A stretch of 64,000 nt of DNA from CBDIDH01 sp965277595. Lineage in GTDB: Bacteria; Planctomycetota; Planctomycetia; Isosphaerales; Isosphaeraceae. The translations under genes and the position numbers were made by a program. Numbering within the stretch: position 1 is the first letter of the stretch; each line of letters begins with the position of its first letter. Location: contig CBDIDH010000001.1 in the NCBI GenBank assembly GCA_965277595.1, forward strand, positions 496,001-560,000. The letters are read 5' to 3'. Of this stretch, positions 54,326 through 63,846 are shown in pieces. Under the pieces are notes generated by a model. It saw nothing but the letters and a program-made list of their open reading frames with translations. It did not search any database and was not told the origin of the DNA.

Positions 54326-56773
54326 GTGATCGGCATCGGCGCGACGCTCAACCAGAGATTCGTCCTCGATAAAGAACTCGGCCGGGGGGGGATGGGCGCT
54401 GTTTATCGGGCGACCGACCAGATCCTTCAGCGCAGCGTGGCGATCAAGGTTTTGAAGGAGCACGGCACCGAGGAAGTCGGCAAGAAGATCCGGCTCGAAG
54501 CGCAGATCCTCGCCAGGTTGCTCCATGAAAACGTCGTTCGCCTGTACGACTTCGGCGAGGCCGAGGGGGGCTACTTCCTCGTCATGGAAGAGGTCGACGG
54601 CACGAGCTTTTCGAAGCGTTGGAGGCAGTTGCCGCTCGGCGAGCGTCTGCGGATCAACGCTCAGGTGGCCTCGGCGCTCGACTATGCGCACCATCAAGGG
54701 GTGATTCACCGCGACGTCAAGCCGGCGAACGTCCTCTTGACGGCGGCCGATCAGGCGAAGCTTTCCGACTTCGGCCTCTCGATGATGGCCGAGGCGGTCG
54801 AGGAGACAGGGACGGTCCGCGGGACGCCGCAATACATGAGCCCCGAACAGGCCAGGGGCAAGCGGCTCGATCACCGGACCGATCTCTATTCGCTGGGGAT
54901 CATGATCTACGAGTGTGCCACTGGGGCGGTTCCCTTTAACGGCCAGCCGATGGCCATTCTCGGCCAGCACGTGAACGGCACGATCCCCTCGCCGCGTTCC
55001 AAGAATCCCGAGGTCTCGCCAGCGCTTGAGGCCCTGATTCTCTCGCTCCTGGCCAAGAATCCCGAGGAACGGCCAGTTTCGGGGGCGGTTGTCGCCTCGG
55101 CGTTGCTGGAGGAGGCCGAGCAGGAAAGAATTCGTCGGGCGGGCGTTGGAGCATCGCCAACGGTCACGTTGTCGCAGGTGGCTGAGTTGCCGCCGACGGA
55201 AGGCTTGACGGGAGCCCTTGCGGGACTGGCCGGGACGCCGACGAGAGTGGCCCCGGCTTCGCCTGCGCCGACGGTGGAATCGTCCGCGACCCAGGCCCCG
55301 AAACCCGCGCCGACGCCAGTCTCGACGACGGCTCGGGTGGCCTCGCCGCTGGCGAAGGAGATGCTGGAGACGGTTCTCAGCGAGCCGATGATTCTCTCGG
55401 CCGACGAGCGCTATCTCTGCGGTCATTACCTCGCGTATTTTCTGGGCGGATCGAGGCGGCAGGGGATCTTCTTGCGAAGGCCGCTCGATCCTCGAAACGC
55501 CGACCGCGCGCGGCTTTTACTGGCGATGACCTGGCTGATGCAGGTCGGGCCGGGCGAAGCCGGGGCGAACGTCCGACAGGCCGCGAAGCTGCTCGACTCG
55601 CTCGCCGAGGTTCGCGCGGCGCTCAATCCGGTCGTCGTCATGAAGTATCTGGCGAGCCGGAACACGCCGGCCAAACGGAAGAACCTGCGGCAGGCTCGCA
55701 AGCTCCTCCAGGACGCCAGCAGCCACGCCCGCAAGGCGATGCTCGACAAGCGAGGGGTGCTGAACCCCGGCCTGATCCCGCAAACCCTCGACGATCTCCG
55801 CAAGATCGCCCCGGCGCGGAACGACGTTGACGATGCGCTCGTCGGCCGATGGAACCGCGTGGCCGAGGTCTGGCGCGAGAACCCCGAGTTTCGCGAGGCG
55901 GTCCTTCGCTACGCCACGAAGAACGCCCACCGCGATCCGGCCAGCATCGACCTCTGGCCCGAGGTGGTGTACCCGCTGATCGAGCGTTCCCGCTGGCAGC
56001 GCGAGTTTCGCCCCAAGCAAGAGGCCATCTGGGACTACCTCTGCGACCGAGTTCTCCGCGTTCCCGATGCCGGCGTCAAGCTCGATCGGATGATGGTCCG
56101 CGCGGTCCCCGTGAAGGTCGCCGAGGAGCTGGAAGACGACTTGCTCGGGTTCATCGACGACCCCCGGATCGGCGACGACGAGCCCGCGACGGCTCAGGCC
56201 GAAGGGGACGATCGCCTCTCTTCCAGCATTGGCCCGAGCCTTAGCCTGAAGGAACTTGCCGACGACGCCCCGCGCGACCCCACGTTAACATCGTTGGCCG
56301 CTCTCGATCCTTATCGGTTCACTCAGGCCGAGCTCCACGACCTCTGGCGCGACGCGTTCGCCGCCATGACCAAGGGGGGCAAGCCCGGCTCGGCCGGACA
56401 TCGGCATGTTCCCGTCGGGCCATATCGGCTGACGGTGATCGCCTCGGTTCGAAGCAACTCGGCCGGGCAGGTCGCCTTGCAGGGGATGCAGAACAAGCAG
56501 ATTGAGATGCTCACGCCGTCGATGCGCGCGGGCAAGTCGGGAAGCAAGCCGGTCATTGCCGTCTGGATCTTCACCGACGCCAGCGCCGTGATCGCTTACC
56601 TGGATTTCCGGTCCTCGGTGAAATACATCTTCTGGCACGCCCCGAACGCCCAGCAGTTCAACTTCGATGACCCGGCCGATCTCAATCACATGCTTTACAC
56701 GGTCGGCCTGGAAATTCCCGATCAGCTTGACCGGGTCCTGACCAAACGCTTCCGCCCAAGAAGCACGGCTTGA
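54326..56773 (+). CDS. Large Hanks-type Ser/Thr protein kinase
   Basis: 815 residues from GTG 54326. The kinase domain covers about 12-270: LGRGGMGAVYRA, VAIKVL (K41), IHRDVKPAN (HRD 128-130), LSDFGLS (DFG 148-150), GTPQYMSPEQARG. All catalytic residues are present. After a Pro/Thr/Ala linker (280-345) comes a ~450-residue helical and alpha/beta region with no membrane helix, ending in KYIFWHAPNAQQFNFDDPADLNHMLYTVGLE. No recognised sensor domain; it may bind a partner. It is alone on its strand, facing a MurE-like gene. Confidence 0.93.
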   Translation: MIGIGATLNQRFVLDKELGRGGMGAVYRATDQILQRSVAIKVLKEHGTEEVGKKIRLEAQILARLLHENVVRLYDFGEAEGGYFLVMEEVDGTSFSKRWRQLPLGERLRINAQVASALDYAHHQGVIHRDVKPANVLLTAADQAKLSDFGLSMMAEAVEETGTVRGTPQYMSPEQARGKRLDHRTDLYSLGIMIYECATGAVPFNGQPMAILGQHVNGTIPSPRSKNPEVSPALEALILSLLAKNPEERPVSGAVVASALLEEAEQERIRRAGVGASPTVTLSQVAELPPTEGLTGALAGLAGTPTRVAPASPAPTVESSATQAPKPAPTPVSTTARVASPLAKEMLETVLSEPMILSADERYLCGHYLAYFLGGSRRQGIFLRRPLDPRNADRARLLLAMTWLMQVGPGEAGANVRQAAKLLDSLAEVRAALNPVVVMKYLASRNTPAKRKNLRQARKLLQDASSHARKAMLDKRGVLNPGLIPQTLDDLRKIAPARNDVDDALVGRWNRVAEVWRENPEFREAVLRYATKNAHRDPASIDLWPEVVYPLIERSRWQREFRPKQEAIWDYLCDRVLRVPDAGVKLDRMMVRAVPVKVAEELEDDLLGFIDDPRIGDDEPATAQAEGDDRLSSSIGPSLSLKELADDAPRDPTLTSLAALDPYRFTQAELHDLWRDAFAAMTKGGKPGSAGHRHVPVGPYRLTVIASVRSNSAGQVALQGMQNKQIEMLTPSMRAGKSGSKPVIAVWIFTDASAVIAYLDFRSSVKYIFWHAPNAQQFNFDDPADLNHMLYTVGLEIPDQLDRVLTKRFRPRSTA

Positions 56774-56834
56774 CGGAAGGCCGAGGACCGATGTCCGACA
56801 AATCCAGGATCGGCCATTGTCGATGAGTTTTATC

Positions 56835-58361
56835 TCAGGCGGACGTGCGCCGCATTGAGGTTTTGCGGGCGCGGAGCCAGGACCGGGCGACGGAGGCGTC
56901 GTCAAAAGGGAGAGCGCGGTCGGAAAAGATCTGGAATGTTTGACGCCCTTTACCGGCGATCAGGACAGAGTCGCCCGGTTGAGCGTCGACAAGCGCGGCC
57001 TCGATCGCGAGGCGTCGGTCAGGCTCGATCCGGGCTCGGCCGGGGCTGGTCAGGCCGTCGAGGAGGTCATCAACGATCCGGTCGGGATCTTCAGAACGGG
57101 GGTTGTCGGTCGTGATCGTGAGGCGGTCGGCGCCTGCCTCGGCCGCGGCGGCAAGGGCGAGGCGACCGGCGCGGGGATCGACCCCCTGGTGGCCCTCGGC
57201 GCCAAAGACGCAGTGAATCCGGCCGGGGGTGGTGGCTCGGAGGCAGGAAAGGGCCTCGAACAACTCGGCGGCGTCGCGGGCCTGGTCGATTCGGACGTCA
57301 AACCCCTGACCTTCATCAATGGCGTCAAGTCGGCCGGGGACCGCCAGAACCGATTCAAGACCGGCCTTGACGGCTTCCACGCTGATTCCGCGCGACCAGG
57401 CCACGGCCGATGCCGCAAGCGCCTGCGAGACGCTCGAAGGGCCGAGCAAGCGGAGGTCAACGGTCGCCTCGCGATCGAACCCGAGGAGTCGGAACCGCGT
57501 TCCGGTCCGGTCGAGCCGGTCGACCCGACCGGTGACGTCGGCCCCGGCGTTGAGACCGAAGGAGACCCGGCGCGCGTCGAGGTTCACGGCGCCCAGGAGT
57601 TCAGCCTGGGAGTCATCGGCGTTGACCACCGCGGCGCCGCCGGGAACGACACCGCGAAAGAGCCGGGCCATCGCCGCGCGTCGGGCAAAAACCGCCTCGG
57701 GTGATGATCGGGGTCCGGCGTCGATGTCGCTGACAACGGCCGCGTCAAAGGAGATCCCCTCGACCCGACGTCTCCGGAGCGCCTCGGGGTCGAATTCGAG
57801 GATGGCCCCGGCGCAGCCGCGATCGACCATTCCGGCGAGCATTCCGGCAAGGCCCTCGGCGCCGGGGACGCCCGCGCCGACGGGTCGGGTCGAGACACCG
57901 TCCGACCAGCCAAGGCGTCCGACGAGGCCGTAACGACCGCCGGCCGCCTCGAAGATCGCGCGGAGGAAAAGGGCGGTCACGGTTCGACCGCGCGAGCCGG
58001 TGACGCCCAGGGTGAGCATCTGCTCGGACGGATCGCCGGCCAGCGCCTGGCAGAGCCGGGCGAGCGCCGCTCTTGAGTCGGGAACGACAATCTGGAGCCG
58101 CCCGGCCTCGGGCACGGGACGCTCGACAACGACACCGGCGGCGCCTCGGTCCATCGCCTGGGGGATGAACGCGTGGCCGTCGTGGCGGTCGCCTCGGACG
58201 GCGACGAAGACCTGGCCGGGATCGAGCCTTCGGCTATCGGCCGTGCAGCCGGAGACCTCGAAGTCTTCACAGCCGACGAACCGGGCTTCTGGAATCAAAC
58301 GCCGCAGGCTGACCGAGGGAATTCCCTGCTGCGGCTGTCGGTCCACGAACCAGCGTGCCAT
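56835..58361 (-). CDS. MurE-like Mur ligase with degenerate catalytic motifs
   Basis: 508 residues from ATG 58361 (GGAGG nine bases upstream). Overall Mur-ligase order: N-terminal UDP-substrate domain, ATPase domain, C-terminal domain with the meso-DAP motif DNPR (TTDNPRSEDPDRIVDDL). But the P-loop is GVTGSRGRTVTA (about 119-130), with Arg for the invariant Lys of GKT. The MEVSSHAL and TNLTRDHLDFH segments of MurE are replaced by LEFDPEAL and VSDIDAGPRSS, and the carbamylated-Lys region is RRAAMARLF. It probably cannot ligate normally and may be a pseudoenzyme or regulator; a true MurE should exist elsewhere. Confidence 0.85.
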   Translation of the reverse strand: MARWFVDRQPQQGIPSVSLRRLIPEARFVGCEDFEVSGCTADSRRLDPGQVFVAVRGDRHDGHAFIPQAMDRGAAGVVVERPVPEAGRLQIVVPDSRAALARLCQALAGDPSEQMLTLGVTGSRGRTVTALFLRAIFEAAGGRYGLVGRLGWSDGVSTRPVGAGVPGAEGLAGMLAGMVDRGCAGAILEFDPEALRRRRVEGISFDAAVVSDIDAGPRSSPEAVFARRAAMARLFRGVVPGGAAVVNADDSQAELLGAVNLDARRVSFGLNAGADVTGRVDRLDRTGTRFRLLGFDREATVDLRLLGPSSVSQALAASAVAWSRGISVEAVKAGLESVLAVPGRLDAIDEGQGFDVRIDQARDAAELFEALSCLRATTPGRIHCVFGAEGHQGVDPRAGRLALAAAAEAGADRLTITTDNPRSEDPDRIVDDLLDGLTSPGRARIEPDRRLAIEAALVDAQPGDSVLIAGKGRQTFQIFSDRALPFDDASVARSWLRARKTSMRRTSA

Positions 58362-58400
58362 CGGCCGTCGCCTCCATGCCAGCCATTCTTCCCCGTCCAT

Positions 58401-58619
58401 CCGTGGTTACCGGGGTGCCTCGTTTCTTCCCGACCGGTCACCCCTCCAGGGTCGGCCAGGCCAAGGCGGCGGCATTCTTGGCCAAGGTTCGAAAAAAGGC
58501 AATGCCAGACTGGCCGAGCAACCGATGATAACGGGTTCACGCACTGCCGGTCATCTTTGCCGCCTATCCCTTTTGTGAGAGGCGGATGGTCGGTTGATCA
58601 TCGTAAACTGATTGTATTA
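58401..58619. other. Intergenic region between the MurE-like gene and an IS5-family element, nothing seen
   Basis: No convincing coding frame, RNA or repeat. Confidence 0.4.
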
Positions 58620-59542
58620 AGAAACCATCTCAAAACTAGGCGGCGTTTCCCAACCGATGAAGCCTTCGATACCACGGCAAACCACATGCAAGTTGAATCA
58701 AACCCAGGTAATTGAACGAATTCTTGTCGTACCGCACCAGGATCGCCCGGCACTTGGAGAGCCAGGAATGCGTCCGCTCCACGACCCATCGCCTCGGCTT
58801 GTGCTTTTTTTCCCGCGCTTCACCGCCTTCTTTTCCCCGATCCGGCGGATGTGGGGCGTGTAGCCCTTCGCGGCGGCCGCCTCGCGCCCGGTCGGATTGT
58901 CGTAGCCTTTTCTTGCGTCACTACCGGACGCTCCACCACGATCGACGCGATGGTCTCCGCCAGGAGCTTGGTGTCATGGACATTCGCACCGGCGATCACC
59001 GCACTCAACGGGCCACCTTCTTCGTCGACGATGACGCTGCGTTTCGTGCCATTTTTGCCGCGATCCGTTGGGTTCGGGCCGACCTTGTCCCCGCCGAACC
59101 GGGCCTTTCCCATGGCGCCGTCGGCACGCTGCCACTCCCAGTGGACGCCGTCGAGTTCCTCACAACCGGCGACCATCACGGCCCAGCCCTTTTCCATCAC
59201 GCCATTCTTGTTCCACCGCTGGAACCAACGGTGGACCGAGCTGTCGTCGCCGAACTGCTTGGGCAACTGGTTCCACTGGCAACCGGTCCGCAACCGAAAG
59301 ATGATCCCGTTGAATGCCTGCCGCCAGTCGGTCCGCTTCCTCCCCCCTTTGGCCGGGGGCGGCGGCGGTGCGTCTTCCAGCAAGACCGGCTCGATTTTCG
59401 CCCAAAGTTCATCGGAGACTTCCCAGATCGTTTCGAGGGGCTTGACTGTCTTCTTCTTCCGTCCCATCGCTTAGCCTCCTTGGTCTCGACATGAGAAACC
59501 AAGGGGCCAGCCGCGTACAAGATGGCTTTTAAAATAGTTTCT
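58620..59542 (-). mobile_element. IS5-family (IS427-like) insertion sequence, degenerate
   Basis: About 0.92 kb bounded by imperfect inverted repeats (AAGAAACCATCTCAAAA at the left; the complement of AGAAACTATTTTAAAA at the right) and flanked by TA on both sides, consistent with a 2-bp target duplication. The only gene is a broken minus-strand transposase. Confidence 0.8.
58636..59467 (-). pseudogene. IS5-family transposase, frameshifted
   Basis: From ATG 59467: VSDELWAKIEPVLLED, GGRKRTDWRQAFNGIIFRLRTGCQWNQLPKQFGDDSSVHRWFQRW, then KRSVIVDEEGGPLSAVIAGANVHDTKLL with the first catalytic Asp region. After VVERPVVTQ a small deletion shifts the frame; the coding character continues as KGYDNPTGREAAAAKGYTPHIRRIGE, shifts again at a run of seven A, and ends WVVERTHSWLSKCRAILVRYDKNSFNYLGLIQLAC...WYRRLHRLGNAA with stop at 58636. 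At least two lesions; inactive. Confidence 0.85.
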
Positions 59543-59814
59543 TAGTTCTACTGTCTGAGGCTACTGAAGGATTGAACTTGTTTTGCAGGAACAACTTGCA
59601 TAGCGAGGCGAATGGGGCGAGTAATGAGTTGACGGGCTCCGAGGGGGCCATCGGTTTCCGAAGATATCAGGGAATTCTCAGGATTTCCCGAATCTCAGCC
59701 GTTTCACCGCTCACACTGAAGTTCGTTGGAGGCTAGGATTCGACGAATCCATAAGCCGTTAACTCAAAGACAGTAACGTCCATATTCCCCCGGAGACAGT
59801 AGAATTAGTCATAA
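59543..59814. other. Intergenic region, nothing recognised
   Basis: AT-richer than average, no coding frame with family motifs, no hairpin with a T-run. Confidence 0.4.
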
Positions 59815-61326
59815 TCAGTTCAGGTATCCGGTCGCCGCCGCCGCCAGGGCCAGGACGGTTGTGACCAGCAGGGCGGCCAGGACCCGGCGCATCCGGTTGA
59901 TCTCGGTCTGAAAACGGGTCTCGGCCTCGGGACGACCGACCAGATGTTCGAGAAAGTCGATCCGACGGACGATGCTTCCGTGTCGCCAGGACCAGGCTGT
60001 CGGCCGCATTCCATTGAGCATCGCCACGCTCGATAGCGCGTTCGTGAAGATCCGGATACCGACAGGGCAGAGCGGCACCGAGGCCGGGCCGGTCGTGACG
60101 CCCTCCTGGCCGTCGAGATCGGCGTGGGGCGGGCAGTCGACGAGTCCGCACGAGACCACCCGACAGCCGAAGACGTCGGCCTGGCGCTCGAATCGTCGGG
60201 AAACGAAGCCAAAGGCGAAGAGGAAGTACAAGCCCATCGCCAGCAGGGCGACTCCCGTCTTTACCAGGGTCGCCGGAATCGAGTCTCCCCCCAGCCACGA
60301 CAACCAGGCGGGCGACTCCGAGATCGTTGTCAGGGACGCGGGGAGCAACCGGACCAGCGGTCCGACCGCGTGCTCGCCAAGTGTCAGGACGCCGACGCTT
60401 CCCAGGATGAAGAACCCGAAATAGACAAGGTGCCGGTGCGCGATGTGGCCGATCTCGTGACCAAAAACCGCTGCAACCTCATGCGGGCTCAGGTTTTCCA
60501 CGAGAGCGTCGGTCAAGAGCACGTACCGAAACCAGGGCAAGGAGCCGGTCACCCCGGCGTTGACAATGACCTGATTCGTATCCCAGACGAGAATATCCGT
60601 GCAACGGAAGCCGACCCGAACGGCCAGGCGCTCCAGGCGATCGCGCAGGGGGCCAGTCGGAAGCGAACGGGTCGGCCAGGCGAGCCGGACAAACGCCGGG
60701 GCCAGAATCAGGACCATCGCCCCCATCACGACCAGGCTGACCGGCTGATCCCAGGCGCTTCCTTGCGTCTCGGGCCAGCGGCGATGAACCAGGTCGGATC
60801 CCAGCGCGAAGAGACCGGCGACGGGGAGGATCATCCCCATCGACTGCCTCGCCTTGAGCCAGAGATAACGTCCCGGACCGGTCGGCCCGCGTGACGGCCT
60901 CAGGGCGCGCTCGGCGACATAAACCCCGTACCAGCCGGTTACCTGCGCGATCAGGAAGGGGGCCAGAATCAATGCGTCGTCGATCAGGATCGGGTCACCC
61001 TGACCAAACCAGGAGCGGACGACCCGGGGCCACTCCAGCCGGTAAATCATCAGGCCGTAAACACCGACGCTCATCAGGTCGACCGCCCGAACGCCCAGCA
61101 AATAGGCGCGGCGAACCATTGGCGACGACCGCCCGAGCCTTGCCACCCTCCAGGCCAGGGTCCGGCCGAAGGCGAACGCCGAGGCCGCGACGATCAGCAC
61201 GCCGACGACGACCTCAAGGGCGCGCCGAGACGCTTCGCCATCCGGCAAGGGGCCGGCGCTGGGCCGGTTGCCGGGAAGATCGAGCCCGAACGCCAGAAAA
61301 AGGGCGATCAAGAGCGGCAATGGCAT
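59815..61326 (-). CDS. Integral membrane M48-family metalloprotease
   Basis: A 503-residue protein. Eight or so membrane helices (for example LIALFLAFGLDL, ALEVVVGVLIVAASAFAFG, ALILAPFLIAQVTGWYGVYV, VSLVVMGAMVLILAPAF) surround the zinc site FGHEIGHIAHRH (HEIGH 290-294) and the third ligand in RRFERQADVFG (Glu near 385). This is the HtpX/Ste24p-like layout, in which the active site faces the cytoplasm or lies in the membrane and degrades membrane proteins. A second cysteine-containing segment (CRVVSCGLVDCP) follows the ligand. It opens a downstream minus-strand group with three envelope genes. Function is by family. Confidence 0.92.
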   Translation of the reverse strand: MPLPLLIALFLAFGLDLPGNRPSAGPLPDGEASRRALEVVVGVLIVAASAFAFGRTLAWRVARLGRSSPMVRRAYLLGVRAVDLMSVGVYGLMIYRLEWPRVVRSWFGQGDPILIDDALILAPFLIAQVTGWYGVYVAERALRPSRGPTGPGRYLWLKARQSMGMILPVAGLFALGSDLVHRRWPETQGSAWDQPVSLVVMGAMVLILAPAFVRLAWPTRSLPTGPLRDRLERLAVRVGFRCTDILVWDTNQVIVNAGVTGSLPWFRYVLLTDALVENLSPHEVAAVFGHEIGHIAHRHLVYFGFFILGSVGVLTLGEHAVGPLVRLLPASLTTISESPAWLSWLGGDSIPATLVKTGVALLAMGLYFLFAFGFVSRRFERQADVFGCRVVSCGLVDCPPHADLDGQEGVTTGPASVPLCPVGIRIFTNALSSVAMLNGMRPTAWSWRHGSIVRRIDFLEHLVGRPEAETRFQTEINRMRRVLAALLVTTVLALAAAATGYLN

Positions 61327-61401
61327 GCGGCGGCGGAAAGCTTTCTCTATCTATGGGAAGAGCGGAGCGTCGATCGAAGGGCCGAGAGCCGATCGATCTC
61401 G

Positions 61402-62097
61402 TCAGGGCATCGCCGCGCCCACGACGATCAACCGGATCTTCAGCGCGGCGGGTGAACTACTGGAGCCCTTCACGTCCAGCCTCAAGGGCATGACCGCGCC
61501 CCAGGTATTCTTTTCTTCGTCATGAACAATCGACGGCGGAGCCGGCGCCGAATCGGGGGCTTTCAAGAGCATCAAAATCGCCGGATGGCTCGTTCCGGCA
61601 GATTCGGCGCTTCGCTCCTCCAGCGGCTTCTTCGGCAGGTCTTCCAGCGAGACATCCTTGGTCGCCGGCAGCAGCAAGCAATAGTCACGGAAGGGGCTGA
61701 CGCCGAGGTGATCTCCGTTCACGGGCTGAATGCCATAACGGACCGTGTAGACCCCCTTGGCGATCGTCTGGTCGCGGTAATCATGCCCCTCGGCCGGAAA
61801 CCGCAAGGCCCCGATCAACGTTCCCTCGTTGAGAAAGGGAAACTGGATCGCCCCTTTTGGACCCGCGGGCGTTTCGGTCGCCGGAATCCCCTTGCGAAGC
61901 CAGATCTCGGCGTAAGGCTTTCCCGACCCGTCCACGACCCGATACCCAGCGCTTTCCAGAACGCCTCGAACCCCCGCCGAAACCGCCGCGGGCGGCGCTT
62001 CCTTAAGGGCTTCAATCTTGTACGACTCCTGCCCCAAAGCCGAGACCGGCAGGAGCAGAAGGACCAGCCAGCTCAGGCTCACTCGGTGCAATCGCAT
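61402..62097 (-). CDS. Secreted hypothetical protein
   Basis: 231 residues from ATG 62097. Signal peptide RLHRVSLSWLVLLLLPVSALGQ. The mature part reads KIEALKEAPPAAVSAGVRGVLESAGYRVVDGSGKPYAEIWLRKGIPAT, then GVYTVRYGIQPVNGDHLGVSPFRDYCLLLPATKD and a beta-rich end. It resembles a small extracellular beta-sandwich; I cannot name the family. It is separated from DUF1326 by 65 bases and may share a transcript. Confidence 0.65.
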   Translation of the reverse strand: MRLHRVSLSWLVLLLLPVSALGQESYKIEALKEAPPAAVSAGVRGVLESAGYRVVDGSGKPYAEIWLRKGIPATETPAGPKGAIQFPFLNEGTLIGALRFPAEGHDYRDQTIAKGVYTVRYGIQPVNGDHLGVSPFRDYCLLLPATKDVSLEDLPKKPLEERSAESAGTSHPAILMLLKAPDSAPAPPSIVHDEEKNTWGAVMPLRLDVKGSSSSPAALKIRLIVVGAAMP

Positions 62098-62162
62098 GCC
62101 AGTTCCGTTGGGGTTGGGTCTGAAGGGCGGGTGGGGTGGCTTGACCGCTCTAGGTCGTTCAA

Positions 62163-62858
62163 TTAAAGGGCGAAGTGGCCGACAAAGCTTGACCGGCAAT
62201 TGGGATCATCCCAGGTTCCGCCCAGCCCGGCGCCTTTGAACTGGTGCCCAAGGGTGTAGGCCGGCAAGACCTCAACGCCTCTCGAAAGCGGGGCATAGGC
62301 GACGGTCTCATTCCCGCAGGCGTGATCGCCCTGGTTAAGCGGCCGGGTCACGATCTGCGCCAGACCGGCCGCCCAGAAGGACGCCCGGGGGGCATGCGGC
62401 ATCGCGTGTTGGGAGGTCGTTGCTTCCACGTGTCGAGCTTCAACCTTCAGGCTGATCCGCGAGGTCTTCACACCCACGACATGGGCCAGACGCTGGCCAC
62501 CGAGCGACTTCGCCAGCGCAACCAGGGCCTCGCGCTGGCGGCTGTCGGCCTTCTCGTCAACAATCAGAACGGCCCTGGCCTCTTCGGGCTTATCTTCCGA
62601 GAAGGTTGTGGTTCCCGAGACGGCCGCGGCGACGCTCAGGCCGGTCAGGTCAACGCCCTGAAACGAACCCTCGGTCACTTTCCAGGCCATCACGGCCTGG
62701 TTGCCGTAAATGAACACCTCGGCGTTCGAGAAGCACGGGCCAGTGTAAACGTCGGCCGTGCGGGCCTCGACATAATCGCCATGAATCTCGGCCGCCGAGA
62801 CGGTTGCGAGGGTGAACAGGGTGACGACCCCGCAAGCTGCGAATAGCGTTCCGCGCAT
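62163..62858 (-). CDS. DUF1326-like secreted protein
   Basis: A 231-residue protein. Signal peptide GTLFAACGVVTLFTLATVSA. IHGDYVEARTADVYTGPCFSNAE followed by VMAWKVTEGSFQGVDLTGLSVAAAV is the DUF1326 signature. Later come a His/Cys-rich segment and a C-terminal DDPNCRSSFVGHF. Families of this kind are exported and of unknown role. It sits with another secreted protein and an OmpA-type lipoprotein on the same strand. Confidence 0.8.
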   Translation of the reverse strand: MRGTLFAACGVVTLFTLATVSAAEIHGDYVEARTADVYTGPCFSNAEVFIYGNQAVMAWKVTEGSFQGVDLTGLSVAAAVSGTTTFSEDKPEEARAVLIVDEKADSRQREALVALAKSLGGQRLAHVVGVKTSRISLKVEARHVEATTSQHAMPHAPRASFWAAGLAQIVTRPLNQGDHACGNETVAYAPLSRGVEVLPAYTLGHQFKGAGLGGTWDDPNCRSSFVGHFAL

Positions 62859-62931
62859 CAGTCAGGCTCCCCTTTGCCAGAACGGTTCGAGACCGATCGG
62901 GCCGACCGGATCGATCCGCCGCGATCCTCGA

Positions 62932-63846
62932 TTATCGGCCCGGCACCGGGGCCGAGTCAAGGCCCGCGGCCGACGGCTCCGAGGGTCGCGCAAACTCAGG
63001 ACGCTCCGGCTTCAGAGCGCTAACGTTGATCCGGATCTCAATCCGGCGATCGCTGCCATCGGGGAGCGATGCCGTGGATGGTTGTTCCGGAGGAGCGAGG
63101 CGAACGTGAGAGGGATCGAGTCCCGAGACGGCGGCGAGCCGATCGCGAACCTTCGCCGCGCGCGCTATGCTGAGGAATCGGGACGAGGCTGAGTTAACCT
63201 GGCCATCGCCCGACGGACTGAAGACCGCCAAGGCCACCGGCGCCTCGGCCGAAGGGCCGATGACCTCCAGGGAAAGGGCCTCGGCGTCGTTGCCCTGGAA
63301 TTCGGCCGCGAGCGATTGCAAGGCGGTGTCGGCATCGGGCGTCAGGGCGGCGGTTCCCCGGTCGAACAGCCGGGAGGTTGGGGCAGACAGCGTCATCCTC
63401 GCGGCGTCGAACGACCAGTCGGGATGAGCGTCAACGAACGCCTTGAGCGCCCGTGGCCGGGCCGCGGGATGCGGACTAACGGCCATTCGCACCTTTTGTT
63501 CAAGCGAGAGAAAGGCTTCGGCGAGCTTGTCGCGCTCCGCCTGATACGCCTGGACGCTCTTGACCAGACGCTCGTTCGCTTCGTTCTTGGCGGCGATCTG
63601 GCGGGCGTCGTCAACGGCGCGCTGGCTAAGATCCTGATTCTGGGTCCTTAACTCCAGGGTCAGGTCTTTGAGCCGATCGTTCTCGACGCGAAGGGTCTGA
63701 GAGACCCGGTGGCAATCCTCCACGCGCGACTTGGGAACCAGGCCGCACCCCGAGAATCCCGCGATCAGCCAGGCCAGCACCATCAGCGCATTGCGGGCGG
63801 GCCTTGAGAGGCCAGACCGGTTGGTGTCGGTCGTCGGCTCGACCAT
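62932..63846 (-). CDS. OmpA/MotB-type peptidoglycan-binding lipoprotein
   Basis: A 304-residue protein. A hydrophobic N-terminal segment (ARNALMVLAWLIAGFSGC) ends in a lipobox-like FSGC, so it is probably a lipoprotein. It has a long coiled coil (about 45-115: VSQTLRVENDRLKDLTLELRTQNQDL...) and a C-terminal domain with FDRGTAALTPDADTALQSLAAEF, then SIARAAKVRDRLAAVSGLDPSHVRLAPP...DRRIEIRI, the OmpA-like fold that binds peptidoglycan. It implies that this organism has peptidoglycan in the wall. It is the first gene of the local minus-strand group. Confidence 0.88.
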   Translation of the reverse strand: MVEPTTDTNRSGLSRPARNALMVLAWLIAGFSGCGLVPKSRVEDCHRVSQTLRVENDRLKDLTLELRTQNQDLSQRAVDDARQIAAKNEANERLVKSVQAYQAERDKLAEAFLSLEQKVRMAVSPHPAARPRALKAFVDAHPDWSFDAARMTLSAPTSRLFDRGTAALTPDADTALQSLAAEFQGNDAEALSLEVIGPSAEAPVALAVFSPSGDGQVNSASSRFLSIARAAKVRDRLAAVSGLDPSHVRLAPPEQPSTASLPDGSDRRIEIRINVSALKPERPEFARPSEPSAAGLDSAPVPGR

